Of a stretch of 64,000 nucleotides of DNA, positions 32,751-44,930 are shown piece by piece. The notes under the pieces were generated by a model. The model made no database searches, was not told the DNA's origin, and worked only from the letters and a program-made list of their open reading frames with translations. Numbering within the stretch: the stretch's first letter is position 1; each line of letters begins with the position of its first letter. The DNA is taken from the NCBI GenBank assembly GCA_003049485.1, contig PYST01000046.1, forward strand, positions 62,001-126,000, written 5' to 3'. The position numbers and the translations under genes are program-made. The stretch comes from Ophioceras dolichostomum (taxonomy: Eukaryota > Ascomycota > Sordariomycetes > Magnaporthales > Ophioceraceae).

Positions 32751-35026
32751 GAAAGTGAGGCAAAGGCACAAAGGGAAATTGCAGGGATGGGTTTGTTGTT
32801 TGTTCGATACTCGGAAGGGATGCTACTGTGTGGCTGTGGCTCGGCTCGGGCGGATCGGTCGTACAGGACCTGGAAATCAACATGGACATTTTCCAGCGGT
32901 CTTGGGTAACCTCATGCGATTAGCCTTCCCGTTGGCTCGGGCTCACACTCAATTCTCTGTGGTTGATGAGGTTTTAGAGGGGCTGAACACCCCCGGTTGA
33001 CCGAATCTCGCGGCCTCAGGTCTCTCTTTCTTGGGGCCGATTAAGTCTTGACCGGGCCAATTGATGCCGCCTAGTGGGATTTTTGTAGAGGCCTCTCGCG
33101 GGACCCAGAGAAAACGCACTGGAAATAACATGACATGAGGATGAAGAGATCGTCACCCAATCGGGAGCCACGTGTTGATCCCACTATATGCAGGTACATG
33201 CCTGGCTTCCAGGGGCTTCAACTTAGTGGGACATCAGCCGCACACCACGGACATGCCAAACGTGCAGCAAATGAACAACCAAAATGCCCACTGTATCTTT
33301 CAAGGGCGAGCTCTCAATTATGTAACAGTCGGGCTGGTGCCCCCTTTCGCCATTTGCTCATTCTCTGGCTAGGCCATGCAAGGGCCCCAACGAAATCTAA
33401 CCGGGGACGCGGACGCCTCCGGCCTTAGGCCTTCGACCAGGTTCGGCCACTTAGGTTTTCAATGAAGGCGGCCACGAGCGGCGCGGCAGCGTCCCTTCGA
33501 CGGGATGGAGCTTTCCTGGACCTTGGAGCTGGAGCTTCGGAGCTGAGCTGCCTGCATGAAATTAGGATGAAAAAAGAGAAAAAAAGAAACGAAACGAAAC
33601 AAAAAATAGCACCAACGGTTTTTAGCTTCTCCTTTCTTTCTTCCTGCTTTCTCCTGCCTCATCTGATGTACAACTAGGCCTGGACTATTACTACTCATCC
33701 ATATTTCATCCCACATGCCACACTTTTGTCACCCAGCAAACCGGAACGCGACTACACCACGATGTGCTGGAGGACCGCGGAGAAATAGACGCCAAGCAGT
33801 CATGACGTGACCCTGCATATTACCCGGAGAGATCGCGAGAAGCACGCATTCTGCATCGCGGCGGAATGCGCCTGTGTCACACGCATCTTCTCCTCACGCC
33901 ACTGGCTGGACAGCAAGCAAACCTGCTAGCTTGAGTATTCTCAATTTGCTGGATGGAATTCTTCCCACCACCTCAGTTTCTCGCTTTCCCTCTTCTCTTC
34001 TTCCTCATCATTATTGCAGTTCCACCCCAAGCCGGCGCGCTTCTTTGGGAAACCGAGTTTCCCTTTCCTTTCCTCCTTTGCTGCCCTTGCACTGTCTGTT
34101 GGGTGCTTGTTTCCTGTTTCCTACCTCCTCCCATCTCTGGTTACAAGCCAAAACCTACCGTCCTCCTTCTTTATTTTGAGTTTATCTTCTCTTTCCCTTT
34201 CAGGATTCCCTTCTCCTGGATCTACCCTTCCGGACCATTGTTTTCCTTTTCGGAGAGGAGGTGGGAGCTATCGATCGATGAGGAAGAAACGGGACGAAGA
34301 GACACCAAGCCGAGATGTTACTCTTCCATGACCATGCATGATAGCACCTTTACGACCATCTTTCACGAACGATTAATCGGTTGACGGCGCGCGTTGCCAG
34401 TACTGAGTCTTACGTGTCACTCTTTTTTTGCTACTTGCTTTTTTAGCCCTCTTTTTTGGTCTTCTTTTCTTTCATTGTATTTCTGTTCCTCCCTGCAGCT
34501 GCTGCCTCTATCACATCACGTCCGTCCAGCAAACGGGAGTTCGAGCAATCATCCATTGGAAGAGAAGGGGTCGAAGGGAGCGAAAAGACAGAAGACGGAA
34601 CGTTTGGGATCCAAACCCCTAGGATCCAGAATCTTTCGCGAATCTCAATCAATCTCGGCGTGCCCTCGGCAGTTCACGATCCCCTCAGATCTCGATACTA
34701 CCCTCCGCATTTCCACCTTGCCCACAGCGGGCTTCGGTGGGTATTGCGGGTAGCATTACGAATTCGGACCCCGTTGCAAACACGGCAGTGACAGCAGCGC
34801 TCTCCACGAGAGTCTTCAGCAATTACCGGTGGACCTGGATCCCATCCCGGGGGAGAGGGTGGCACGCACTCACGAACTTGGTTAGAGAGGCAAGGCGCCG
34901 ACCAACAGCATCCCAAATACCACACACTTCGAAATCCAACAACACCACCCTAGCATCCATCCTTACTGTTGGCAAATCCTTCCAGCACAAAACAACGCCG
35001 CCGGGCGGGGAGCAGGGCAAACACCC
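32751..35026. other. 2.3-kb spacer upstream of RA-PH gene
   Basis: No recognisable gene. Frames of 100-140 codons at 33,870-34,800 are made of T/C-rich leader-like sequence and differ frame to frame. This looks like promoter plus a long pyrimidine-rich 5' leader of the RA-PH gene starting at 35,027. Confidence 0.45.
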
Positions 35027-38000
35027 ATGCCAGCACTAACGGAGACGTTGGCGGTGCCCCCGCCGCCGGCACCCCCCGCCGTCCAGCCGTTATCTCGGTA
35101 CCGAAGCCTGCGGGGGAAGAGCGTGACGGAGCCCCGGAAGACGGTCGAGCAGGTGCTCGGCAGCAGCAGTAAAAGTGGAGCGGAGCCGACGACACAACAG
35201 CAAGTTGAAGGCGGCGGGCCCGGGGGTAACCCCCTGAAGACATCGGGGTCGCGATACCGTAGGAGGGCGAAAACGATCTCGAGCGGCGAGAGACAGGAAC
35301 TGCCACCACCGCCTCCGCCTCCCCCTCTACCTGCATTATCCCAGAAGGAGCTGAACATCCCGACACGGAGGGCGAATGAGCTTCACAAGGCGTCAACGTC
35401 GGCGGTGGGCAGCGGCGAATGGGAGTTCGGCCTCGACAGCAGCCACGGCAGCAGCCAACTGCCCGGGTCGGAGTCCCTCGGCGGTCTCCAGAACCGGTTT
35501 CCCGCAGTTCCTGTCGCGACGGCTACCACTGTCGATACCGCAGTCGACTCGACTGCGCACGAGCAGGAGCGGCGGCGGGGGGAGCGGGAGCAGCGCGAAC
35601 GAGAGGAGCAAGAGCGACTTGTTCAAGAAGCCGAGACACGACGCCGTGCCAAGGAAGAGGCGGAACAGAAGGAGGCCGCGAGATGGGCCGACGAGGTGGC
35701 CCGGCTCGAAGCCGAGACGGACCGGATCCTGGCCGAGCAGAAACGGAAGGACGTGGAGCGGTTACGGCTGCAACTTACGGGGGCTAACGCCAATAATGCC
35801 GCAGGCGTCGCCGGCGGCCATCAGGGCCGGCCGTCTCCGATGCTACCGTTGCATATGACGTTCATGTCGCCGAGGAGCCCCGTTCTAGAGAAGTTTTCGT
35901 TCCTCACGAGGGGGAGGAGATCGAACGTGGCCACGCTGTCCCCGACGTCTTCTGCGTGTGCCTCGGTGGACTTCAGCAGGGCCACTGGCCTCGAGCCGCA
36001 TCTGCCACCGAGGTTGTTTATGGACCAGGGTGGCGGCGTCAGGGGTAGCTTGCCTCAGACGGATGCACCGCTGTCGGCCAGAAACGGCGCAGAACGGGTA
36101 AGTTTTAGCACGAGATCTGCCTAATTTCATGCTGCCCGTGATATTGTTGTTCACACATTACTGAGACTGACCACTTTCTTCAATCGCGGTTACAGGCAGT
36201 CCAGGTACACTGCCGGGGCGCGCTGCTAACAGTGGCCGTGACGCTGGAGACGAGCGCGGTAGATGCCCTCCTTGCGTGCGCCGACGGCCTCGGGCCCTCG
36301 CGACCGATCAACATCGCTACCAGCGTGGTGATCGAGGCGTACGCCCATCTGGGCCTAGAGCGACGGCTGCGTCGATACGAGCGTGTTCGGGACGTCCTCG
36401 ATTCGTGGGACCGCGACACGCAGAACCATCTGATAGTCGACCCATCGTCAGACGCGTTCGGCACCCACCGCGACCTGGACCTGTCCTCCGTGGGCGGCGG
36501 CTCTTCATTATCGTCTGAGATTCCCCCTCCGCCAGGGTTCGTCCTGCAGTTGTACCACTCGCAGCGACCGGGCAAGTGGCACAAGCGGTTCATCACCCTC
36601 CTCGAGAGCGGGCAGATGTTCGCGTCCAAGAAGGCAGACGCCGTCGTCCTGGCGGGCGTCGTCGTCGACCCGGGTAGCAGTAGCGGCGGCGGCACCATCA
36701 AGCCCAAAGACGCGACCTCGTTGTGTCACCTGAGCGACTTCGACATCTACACCCCTACCGAGGCGCAGGCAAAGAAGCACATAAAGCCGCCCAAGAAGTA
36801 CTGTTACGCCATCAAGTCGCAGCAGAAGGCGACGCTGTTCGTAGACGCGGCCGCTGAGAACTTTGTGCATTTCTTCGCCACCGAAGACCCAGACGTCGCT
36901 CTCAAGTTCCACGCGCTCGTCCACGGTTGGCGCTCGTGGTACCTCGTGAGCCGGCGGGGCATTGGCATGACAATCGGGTCGGCGGCATCATCGGCCTCGA
37001 CTATGACGTCCCACACAGCAGCCGGTCCCCACCCGCCGCTGTCTCAGACTAATAGCATCATCTCCACCAGCGGAACCGGGGCTACTAAAAACACTAGTCC
37101 AACAACAACAACAGGAACCGGTGGTAGTAGTAGTACCACAACAACAACAACTTCACCGACAGAAACTATTTCGAGCTCTTCAACCATATCTTCACCATCA
37201 TCACCAGCACCACCATCTATCCCCCCAAAGACAGACGCGCCCCAGATAGTGCCCGTGAGACACCAACCCCGGAAATCAGTTAGCCACGTCAAGGTCACGG
37301 GCAGCCGACACCGCCTGAAGGTGAGCGTCGACGAGGCACCCTACACGATCGGCGCCTTCGTCCCCCTCCTCGATCTGGGCCGCTTCGACAAGCCCATTGA
37401 CGAGTTCGGAAAGGACTGGGTCCCGGACCCGTCTCGCGCTAGCGCCATGCCACCGCCTCCTTTACCTTCTGGGGGCGCCACCGCCGCCGCCGCTGCTGCT
37501 GCTGCAGGTCCTGCGAGTCCTGCTGCTGCGGCCCCGCTTGTGGCTTCGGCCACAGCTTCGCCTGGTATGGCCGTGGCGAAGGATCAGTTCGCGCAGGGAG
37601 GGCTGTTAGGCGCTTCGTACGAGCAGCGCAAACAACGCTCTGCTGCTACTCTAGCTGGTGGCTCACCTACCAAGCGACAGCAGGGAGAAGCCGACGGCTC
37701 GGGTTTCACGGAGGGTCCGTCGCTGCTCAACGGCGGCGGCGGGGTGGTCGCGCCCGCTACCGCCCAGCACCAGCAGCAGCAAAGGCAACAACAGCAGCAG
37801 CAGCAGCAGTACGCGAGTGCGAACGCGACGACTTCGCCGCCCACGTCTGCGGCTAGCATCACCAGCAGCGGCAGTGGGAGCGGGAGCACGGCAACATCGC
37901 CGTCGTCGCCGCCCAAGCCAGAGGCGAAGTCGTGGTTCCCCTCCGCGACCGCCCACACGGCGCGCGTCCGCGCCCAGTCCGTCTCTGAGGCCCAAGCGCG

Positions 38001-38823
38001 CGTCGCCGCTGCTAGGCCGACGACCTCGGCGGGCGAGAAGGTTTCCTCTTCGGCTGCTTCGGTTTATGCGCCCTCTTCCGCCTCCAGGTATCGTCATCAG
38101 CATCAGCAGCATTATCAGGGACAGGGGCAGGGACAGGGCCAGGGACAGCATCACCACCACCACTATCAGGGGCAAGGGCATGGGCAAAGAGGACAAAGAA
38201 ACTACGCTTATTCTTCGGCTGCGTCCATCCGTAGTGGGGTTCATGGTTGCGATCGTGACCGAGAGCCAAGGCCGCCGATGCCCCCGATGCCGGCCCCCCT
38301 CGTGAACCTCACGCCCAAGTTTGTCGAGGCGCCGCAGTGGGCCTCCGCCAACTCAGGCAGGGGCGTGCAGGCGCCGGCGGGCGTGCCGCTCGTCGACCTC
38401 GCCGGTACGGTTTCGTCGTCGTCGTTGTCGTCGGCTGCTGTGCAGAGGCATCTGGAGGTGCCGCCTCGGAATCTCATCCGGAGACCTTCGCCTGAGACTA
38501 CTGGTGCTGGTAGCAGTGGAGGGAACGCGTTCCAGAGGCCGTCTACTAGTGATAGCGGTGCGGCGGCTTCGGTGAGGGGGTTGGTGGCGAGGGCTAGGTC
38601 GAATACTCTCGGTAATGGTGGTGGTGGGATTGGGGGGCCGCCTAGTGGCATGCCGCCGGCGGTTCCGCCTATTCCGAGGACGATGACGAGGGATGTTGTT
38701 AATGGTGCGGGAGGACAGAGCAGCAGGCCCGAGGGCGTGGAGATGTGGGCGAGGGGCGTGGCGGCTGAGAGGGAGAGGGCTGCTGCGGGGGCGAGGGGGA
38801 GGAGTGGGACGGTGCGGTACTGA
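35027..38823 (+). CDS. RA-PH domain adaptor (MRL/Grb7-like module)
   Basis: Two exons, 35027-36097 and 36196-38823, join in phase 0; 1,232 residues. The N-terminal third is disordered and proline-rich, with a charged coiled coil near 185-250 (repeated RE/EQ/EE, then AKEEAEQKEAARWADEVARL). Residues about 359-437 form a Ras-associating domain (VQVHCRGALLTVAVTLE, then AHLGLERRLRRYERVRDVLD). A PH domain follows at about 471-606 (GFVLQLYHSQRPGKWHKRFI and HGWRSWYLVSRR). The RA-PH tandem is the core of the Mig10/RIAM/lamellipodin and Grb7 families; in fungi a link between a Ras/Rho GTPase, phosphoinositides and the cortex is a reasonable inference. The remaining 620 residues are low-complexity with Gln, Gly-Gln-His and Ser/Pro runs. 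Confidence 0.85.
37765..37809 (+). repeat. CAG/CAA-rich polyglutamine run in RA-PH gene
   Basis: A triplet run encoding Gln-rich sequence interrupted by one His and one Arg. A second Gly-Gln/His-rich repeat (GGACAG units) follows at about 38,117-38,190. Confidence 0.85.
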
Positions 38824-40320
38824 ACTGGGATTGTTCTGCCGGGTGATGTCGGAGGGTAGCCACCAGGTGCCCTTGTTTCCTTTTGTTTGTGGGATGGATT
38901 CGGTGACTTGGCTGGCCCTTATTATTGTTGGATGCGGGGTTTACTTTCCTTCCTTTTCATGTGGTTTGCTTGGAGTATCGAAAACTTCTTTCTCTCTTCC
39001 CTTTCATCTTTATTTTCGCTTTTTCTTTTAGCTTCACTTTTTTCCCTCCCCTTTTTGGTAATAGTTTCCTTTCCTATCACCAAACCTGTATGGCCGTCGT
39101 TGGAGAAAGGCAGAGAACGTTTGGGCAAATCAGATTGGGAACACGCGAGGAGGATGCGGATAGGAATAGACGTACCGAAAAAGGGCACAATGCATGGCAG
39201 GATACGGAAAAAAAAGGACATGGAGCTGTAGTGGTTTGGGCGGGTATGGCTCTAACTATGGCTACCAGGTACTTAACACGGCACCACCTTGGGTTATACT
39301 GGCGAACAAGGATTGGGAAAAGGTGAAAGGGGCAGGACGGGGATGGATATTGGTATTGGGAGGGCGAGTGCCTTGGGCGGTTAGTATTATTGGCTCCTTG
39401 GATACTGTCGTTGGAGGAAAGGAGGGTTGAGGGGGATAGGGCAGGAGGGAGGGAGGGTCATGGTGGAACGACCGGCATGTCCTATGTACGCCTTTCCTTT
39501 TGTTTAGCTTCTTCCCTCTGTTGGAAAAGTTTTACTATTGCTCTACTTTCTCTGCATCTTCGTTGACGATGCCAAGCGGCTCCCGGGGAAGGGGTGTGAA
39601 ATGCAGATGCCGTCCGACCCGACTGACTTGAGCCGCAGTTTCTTACGACGGACGAGATTGCGTCGAGCATGACGGATGAAGGACAGACTTGATGTGGCTT
39701 GCGACCCCCGTACGTCAAAAGTTGGTGGAATGCATCAGTCAGGCCGTCACTGGCATATCGGGACCGAGGGTGCGTGCGTATGTCCCGTAGTCTTGCGTGT
39801 GCAGCGGGCGCGGAACTCACGGACTGCTGACGACTGAGCAAGTGCGTCCGGGACGTCAGGCGGGCGTTGTGTCAACGTATGCAGATGGGTCTGTGTTGTT
39901 TGTCTCTCACTAGTCTATGGGCAGATGTAGATGCTTCCGTCTAATTTGTCTCCATTTTACTTTCTTTTTCCTCTGGCAAATGGTCTATGAGGGTATGTGT
40001 CTACTCTACATTTCGCAGCAGTGTAGTACATCATTCTTGGAACAAAAAGAGGGATAGATAGGGGAGCTTCGAACTAACTGCTTCTCGTTGTGTTTCATAA
40101 GCTCTGTCTCCGTCTTCCTCTTCCAAAGCATAGAAAATATGTGTGAAGACAACGCGACAAAAAGCTGTACTTGGCAGAAATAGCAAGACTCGGTTCATTA
40201 TTCCATATCGTCGTCCACAGCAAAATAAAGATGAAGGTAATCTCGTCTAATCGTGCTCGAATGAAAGGATTTGGATGCAAGCAAGCAAGCATCAATACCA
40301 GCAGCCCACCCGCCACTCGC
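38824..40320. other. Convergent spacer RA-PH / ERG20
   Basis: 3' UTRs of two converging genes. T/C-rich and A/G-rich tracts create open frames of up to 130 codons, but nothing resembles a protein family. Confidence 0.5.
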
Positions 40321-41590
40321 TTACTTGCTGCGCTGGTAGATCTTGGCCAGAAAGACCTCAAAGACCTCACGCTTCACCCCGGTCGACTCGTCAATCTTGG
40401 CGATGCGCTCGCGGATCTCGCCGACGACCTTCTCCTCGTAGTCCTTGTACCTCTGCTCCAGCTTCATCTCGTCGTAGAGCTTCTTGACGGCCGCCTCCTT
40501 GGCCTTGTCCTTGTGGCCGTAGTTCTCCTCGAGCACGCGGCGCTGCTCCGGCGTGGCGATCTGGAGGGCCTGGTTCACCAGCCAGCTGCACTTGTTGTCC
40601 ATGATGTCGGTGCCGATCTTGCCGATGTGCTCCGGAAGGCCGAAGTTGTCGAGGTAGTCGTCCTGGACCTGGAAGTACTCGCCCATGGGGATCAGGATGT
40701 CCTCAGCGACCTTGAGGTTCTCGGGGCTGCCCAAGTTGAGCTGCATCAGGGCCAGGGCGACGGGCAGGTAGAAGGAGTAGTAGGCCGTCTTGTAGATGAC
40801 GATGAAGCGGTACTTCTCCATGCTGAAGTTGTCGAGGTTGACGCGGTCCTCGGGGGCGGTGAGCAGGTCGCACAGCTGGCCGATCTCGGTCTGGTAGGTC
40901 ACCTCGTGGAAGAGCTCGACGAGGTCGATGTACGCCGGGTGGCCGCGGAAGAACTTCTTGAGGAGCGTGTAGATGGAGGACTCCAGCATGAACGCGTCGT
41001 TGATGGCTATCATGCCCACGCCCTCCTGCCGGTACCAGCAAGGCTGGCCGCGCCGGGTGATGCTGCTGTCCATAATGTCGTCGGACACGAGGAAGAAGGC
41101 CTGCAGAAGCTCGGTCATCCAGCCCAGCGTCGCAGCCTTGAAGTACTCATCCTCCGCCAGTGGCCTGCCGAGCAGGACCGAGACCGAGTCGGGAACGGAC
41201 ATGCCGCGGTTGCATTTCCCGCCGAGTGGGTTCACTTCAAGGTTCTGTTTAGGTAACGGCCCATTGTTCGTGTTTTTCGGTTGTTAGCAGTTTGTTAGGC
41301 CTAAACGTTGGTAGCTGGCAAGTATCTGTACTAGACAAGATATTGCCGCAGTAACGGTCACCATCTCTAGCGGCCGTTAGAGGTTTTCCTTCCAGGAAAG
41401 ACACTCTAGTCTAGTAGCCCTCGAAAAAGCGTGCGCTCTTGGGCGCTAGGAGTGGCATCGTTCTACGGACCTTCTTGTACCAGGCCAACTCTCCCTCCGG
41501 AAGCTTGTAGGACTTGGCATGGTCAAGGAGTACCTCCTCCAGCTTGGGGTAGACGCCCTCGAACTCCTTCAGGGTGGTCTTCGTCGCCAT
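40321..41590 (-). CDS. erg20: Farnesyl diphosphate synthase
   Basis: Condenses IPP with DMAPP and GPP to farnesyl diphosphate, feeding sterols, dolichol, haem a, quinones and protein prenylation. Two exons: 41471-41590 (MATKTTLKEFEGVYPKLEEV...) and 40321-41244; 347 residues, normal for the family. The first Asp-rich motif DDIMD lies at 95-99 within LQAFFLVSDDIMDSSITRRG; the second, DDYLD, at about 235-239 in FQVQDDYLDNFG. LGGKCNRG and GQLCDLL are also as expected. The intron opens GTCCGT, an uncommon donor, but joins WYKK to NLEVNPLGGKCNRG in phase 0. It is divergent from CDC23; a CCAAT box (41799-41803) lies about 210 bp upstream of the start codon. Confidence 0.96.
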
Positions 41591-42523
41591 TGTCGCTGAT
41601 CAAGGCGTGCTTGAAGGTCAAGTCGGGTGCGGGGAGTATGAATTGAGCACTAGACAGGCACCGAAGACGCCGACGGGGAGAGAATTGGAAGGAGATAAAG
41701 TCTGTTCTCGTGCGCGGTATTACGACCGTAGTGTGCTTTGGCGGTAAATTTCCCTCCTTGCATCCAGTCTGCGATCTCTGCCCCTCATCACTCAACAACC
41801 AATCTTCAGTGGGGGAGGGAGATTGGAACGGCGGGGCAGCAGAATTTTGCCAGAGGACCCTTGCCCGCCTCGGCCATCATTCCTGTGTTACGCAAGGGGG
41901 GAAGGGGGTCGGAGAGAAAAGTCGGGAAGTCGGTCTCTGCAACTGCCGATTTTGCCCATTTTCAATTCGCGGTGCGCCCTTTGCTGAGCCATGGTCAGGC
42001 AGCCACAAGACTGGAATGCGCAACCGCAAAGGACTTTTTCGGATGGGATCGCACGTCGAGAACAGCTGAAGTTTGAATTTTGGGGGGATCGTCAGCAGCT
42101 GGCGCCGGTCTTGGCTGGTAGACGCGTTCCGGGCGGTGTGGCAGCACTAGGTCTTGGCAGCAGGCGGCGCAGGCGGGGAACAGTGGCAGAAATGGTGGGA
42201 TACAGGGGGACAAGCTCTAATTCGTACCCCTGCAACGCGATTGGCGACGCGATTCGAACCTTAAAAAACATTGCTGGAGTGACTTCGATGTTGCGATTGA
42301 CGTCAGGCAAGGCTGTTGCTGCTTTCCCTCGTCCGCCACGACTCCGCCCTGGCTTCCTTGGATAAAAGAAAGCGGTATCCCTCCAAGAACCATCGGGGGC
42401 TTGCAATATATCTTTTCACCCATCTTAAGATCCTCTGTCTACGACCTCTGACAACTGTCAAGTGCCATCTGCCTCTGAGCCTGTTCAATTTGACTTGGTT
42501 GTTGTGCCTGGCTAGACTCCAAG
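41591..42523. promoter_or_regulatory. Divergent promoter region ERG20 / CDC23
   Basis: A 933-bp gap between two divergent start codons. It contains a CCAAT motif at 41799-41803. No protein frame of substance is supported. Confidence 0.5.
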
Positions 42524-44930
42524 ATGGTGCTCTCACGAGAGGACAAGCTCAAGCTTCGAGAGGCTCTGCAAGAAGCAGTGGTCAGGTGCTCTGAGAGGTG
42601 CCTCTATCAGTCTGCCAAATGGTGAGCTCGTGGTGCATTGCACGGGCCTTGACGACCCCGCCTCGCTGTCCGACGGTGGTAACGCTTTGCTAATGCACCC
42701 CTTTGGCGAATCTTTGCAGGGCCGCCGAGCTTCTCAACGCGATACCAGAGAACTCTCCCGAGGACGCGGGCCTCAAGAGCCCGGAATCCTTCCACATGTC
42801 CCCCGCTTTCGCCCCGAACCCGGACCCCACCGAAGCCGCGCTCGAAGCTGCCGAGTTCAACAGGTATCTGCAGGCGAAAGCCTTCTTCGACTGCAGGGAG
42901 TACGACCGGTGCGCAGCCGTCTTTCTCCCAGACGCGCTCCTCGCGGGCCTCGTGTCCACGACGCGTAGCGAAGACCCAACCTCACTCGCGCCCGGGGCGC
43001 CGACGTCGGCGAAGACCGAACAGCAGCGGTCTAAGGCAGCAGCAGCGGCGGCAGGCCAGGGTCTGCAGTCTCATGAACTGCCCCAGATGAGCCAGAAGAG
43101 CCTGTTCCTCTCGCTCTATGCTAAGGTTATTTCAGGCGAGAAGCGGAAGCACGAAGATGCCGAGATGGTCATGGGCCCTCACGACCTCGGCACCATTGTC
43201 AACAAACAGCTGCTTGCTGTGAGCAACTATCTGGAGCAATGGTTCGCCGATCGGGCAGGCGATGACGGCGAGGTCGTCGGCAGCCAGGGCTGGTTGGAAT
43301 ATCTGTTCGTGAGACCGTTTTGCTTCTCCTAATACGAACCCTCTCGCTGTGGAGTGATGGTGACTGACTCCAGGGGCGCTTCGGGCTTATCAGATACGGC
43401 ATGGTCCTGGCCAAGGCTAAGAACGAATCGGACGCTATGCAGTGGTTCATTAGGAGCGTACATCTGTTCCCGATGAACTGGGGCTGCTGGTTGGAGATGA
43501 CCTCCTTGATCACCAGGGTTGAGGATGTAAGCCAGCCAACCAACCCGTCTTCGATACTTGTGACTAGCGGATGCTAACCAATGGCACATGTTTAGCTCAA
43601 CCAAATCGCACCCCAACTACCTCAAAATATCGTCTCCTTCATGTTCCACCTGCACACCTCCCTCGAGCTATATCAACAGGGACCCAATCTTGCCAACTCT
43701 CTGGACAAGCTCCTGGAAATCTTCCCGACCTCGTCTTTCCTGCTCACCTGCAAGGCCCTGCTGGAATACCACAACAAGGACCTGATCCTGGCGGAGCAGC
43801 ACTTCAGCACGCTCCTGTCCCTCCACCCGCATCGGCTTGACTCGCTAGATCACTATTCCAACATCCTCTACGTGCTCAACTACCGGCCCAAGCTTGCCTT
43901 CCTCGCGCACCTCTGCTCGTCGGTCGACAAGTTTCGACCCGAGTCCTGCGTCGTGGTGGGAAACTACTACAGCCTGCTCTCGATGCACGAGAAGGCCGTG
44001 CAGTACTTCCGGCGCGCCCTGACGCTGGACAGGTCCTGCCTGTCGGCGTGGACGCTGATGGGTCACGAGTACGTCGAGCTCAAGAACACGCACGCGGCCA
44101 TCGAGTCATACCGCCGCGCCGTCGACGTCAACCGCCGCGACTACCGCGCCTGGTACGGGCTAGGGCAGACTTACGAGATGCTGGAGATGCACATCTACGC
44201 GCTGTGGTACTACAAGAAGGCTGCCGGGTTGAGGCCCTGGGACGGAAAGATGTGGATGGCCGTCGGGTCGTGTCTGCAGAAGATGGGACGCGAGAGGGAC
44301 GGCATCAAGGCGCTTAAGCGTGCGCTTCTGGCGGACTCAAGCTACGATCTAGGCTCGGGCAGCGCTGGGAGCGGCGGCGGCTTTGGGGCCTCGTCGTCTC
44401 AGGCCAATCGCGCGGCTGCCAATGCGACCATCCACATGGACCCGGAGGTGTTGCTGCAGATCGCAACGATGTACGACCAGCTCAACGAGGCGGACGAGGC
44501 GCGCATGTACATGGAACTGTGCGTCGCGCAAGAGGAAGGGTCTGGTGGGCCGCTCGGCGAGTCGATTGCTATTCACAACGACGCCGCGTCGGACGATGGG
44601 GAGGGAGGCGGCGGGGCTCGCGGGGAGCCTGGCACTGGCAGGAGCGGTGGAGGCGGTGGCACGGGCGTCACACCTGCGACGAGCAAGGCCCGGATGTGGC
44701 TGGCGCGGTACGCGCTCGAGAACGAGGACTGCGCCGAGGCCCTCCGGCTCGCGACCGAGCTGTGCCAGGACGGCGTGGAGGTCGAGGAGGCGAAAGCGCT
44801 GATCAGAGCTGCCCGCGCGCAGATGGAGCTGGCGCAGTCGCAGGGCGACGGCTCGCTGCACGGCCATGGCCACCACCACCACCACCATGCGGGGGCGGCG
44901 CAAGAGCTGGACCAGATGGAGCAGTACTAG
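42524..44930 (+). CDS. cdc23: APC/C subunit CDC23 (APC8)
   Basis: A TPR subunit of the anaphase-promoting complex, the E3 ligase for cyclins and securin. Four exons: 42524-42621, 42720-43308, 43374-43526, 43596-44930; 724 residues to the TAG. The N-terminus (LREALQEAVVRCSERCLYQS, then KWAAELLNAIP) is typical of APC8 and rebuilt across intron 1. TPR repeats run from about residue 235 to 600; the strongest are SCVVVGNYYSLLSMHEKAVQ, CLSAWTLMGHEYVELKNTHA and YRAWYGLGQTYEMLEMHIYA, then WYYKKAAGLRPWDGKMWMAV. A Gly/Ser-rich insertion interrupts the last repeats, and a final helix ends near MELAQSQGDG followed by a His run. Beyond the stop the same frame stays open (separate entry). Confidence 0.93.

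Noticed and set aside
36508..38269. Long open frames antisense to the RA-PH gene
   Set aside because: Shadows caused by high GC and triplet repeats on the coding strand.
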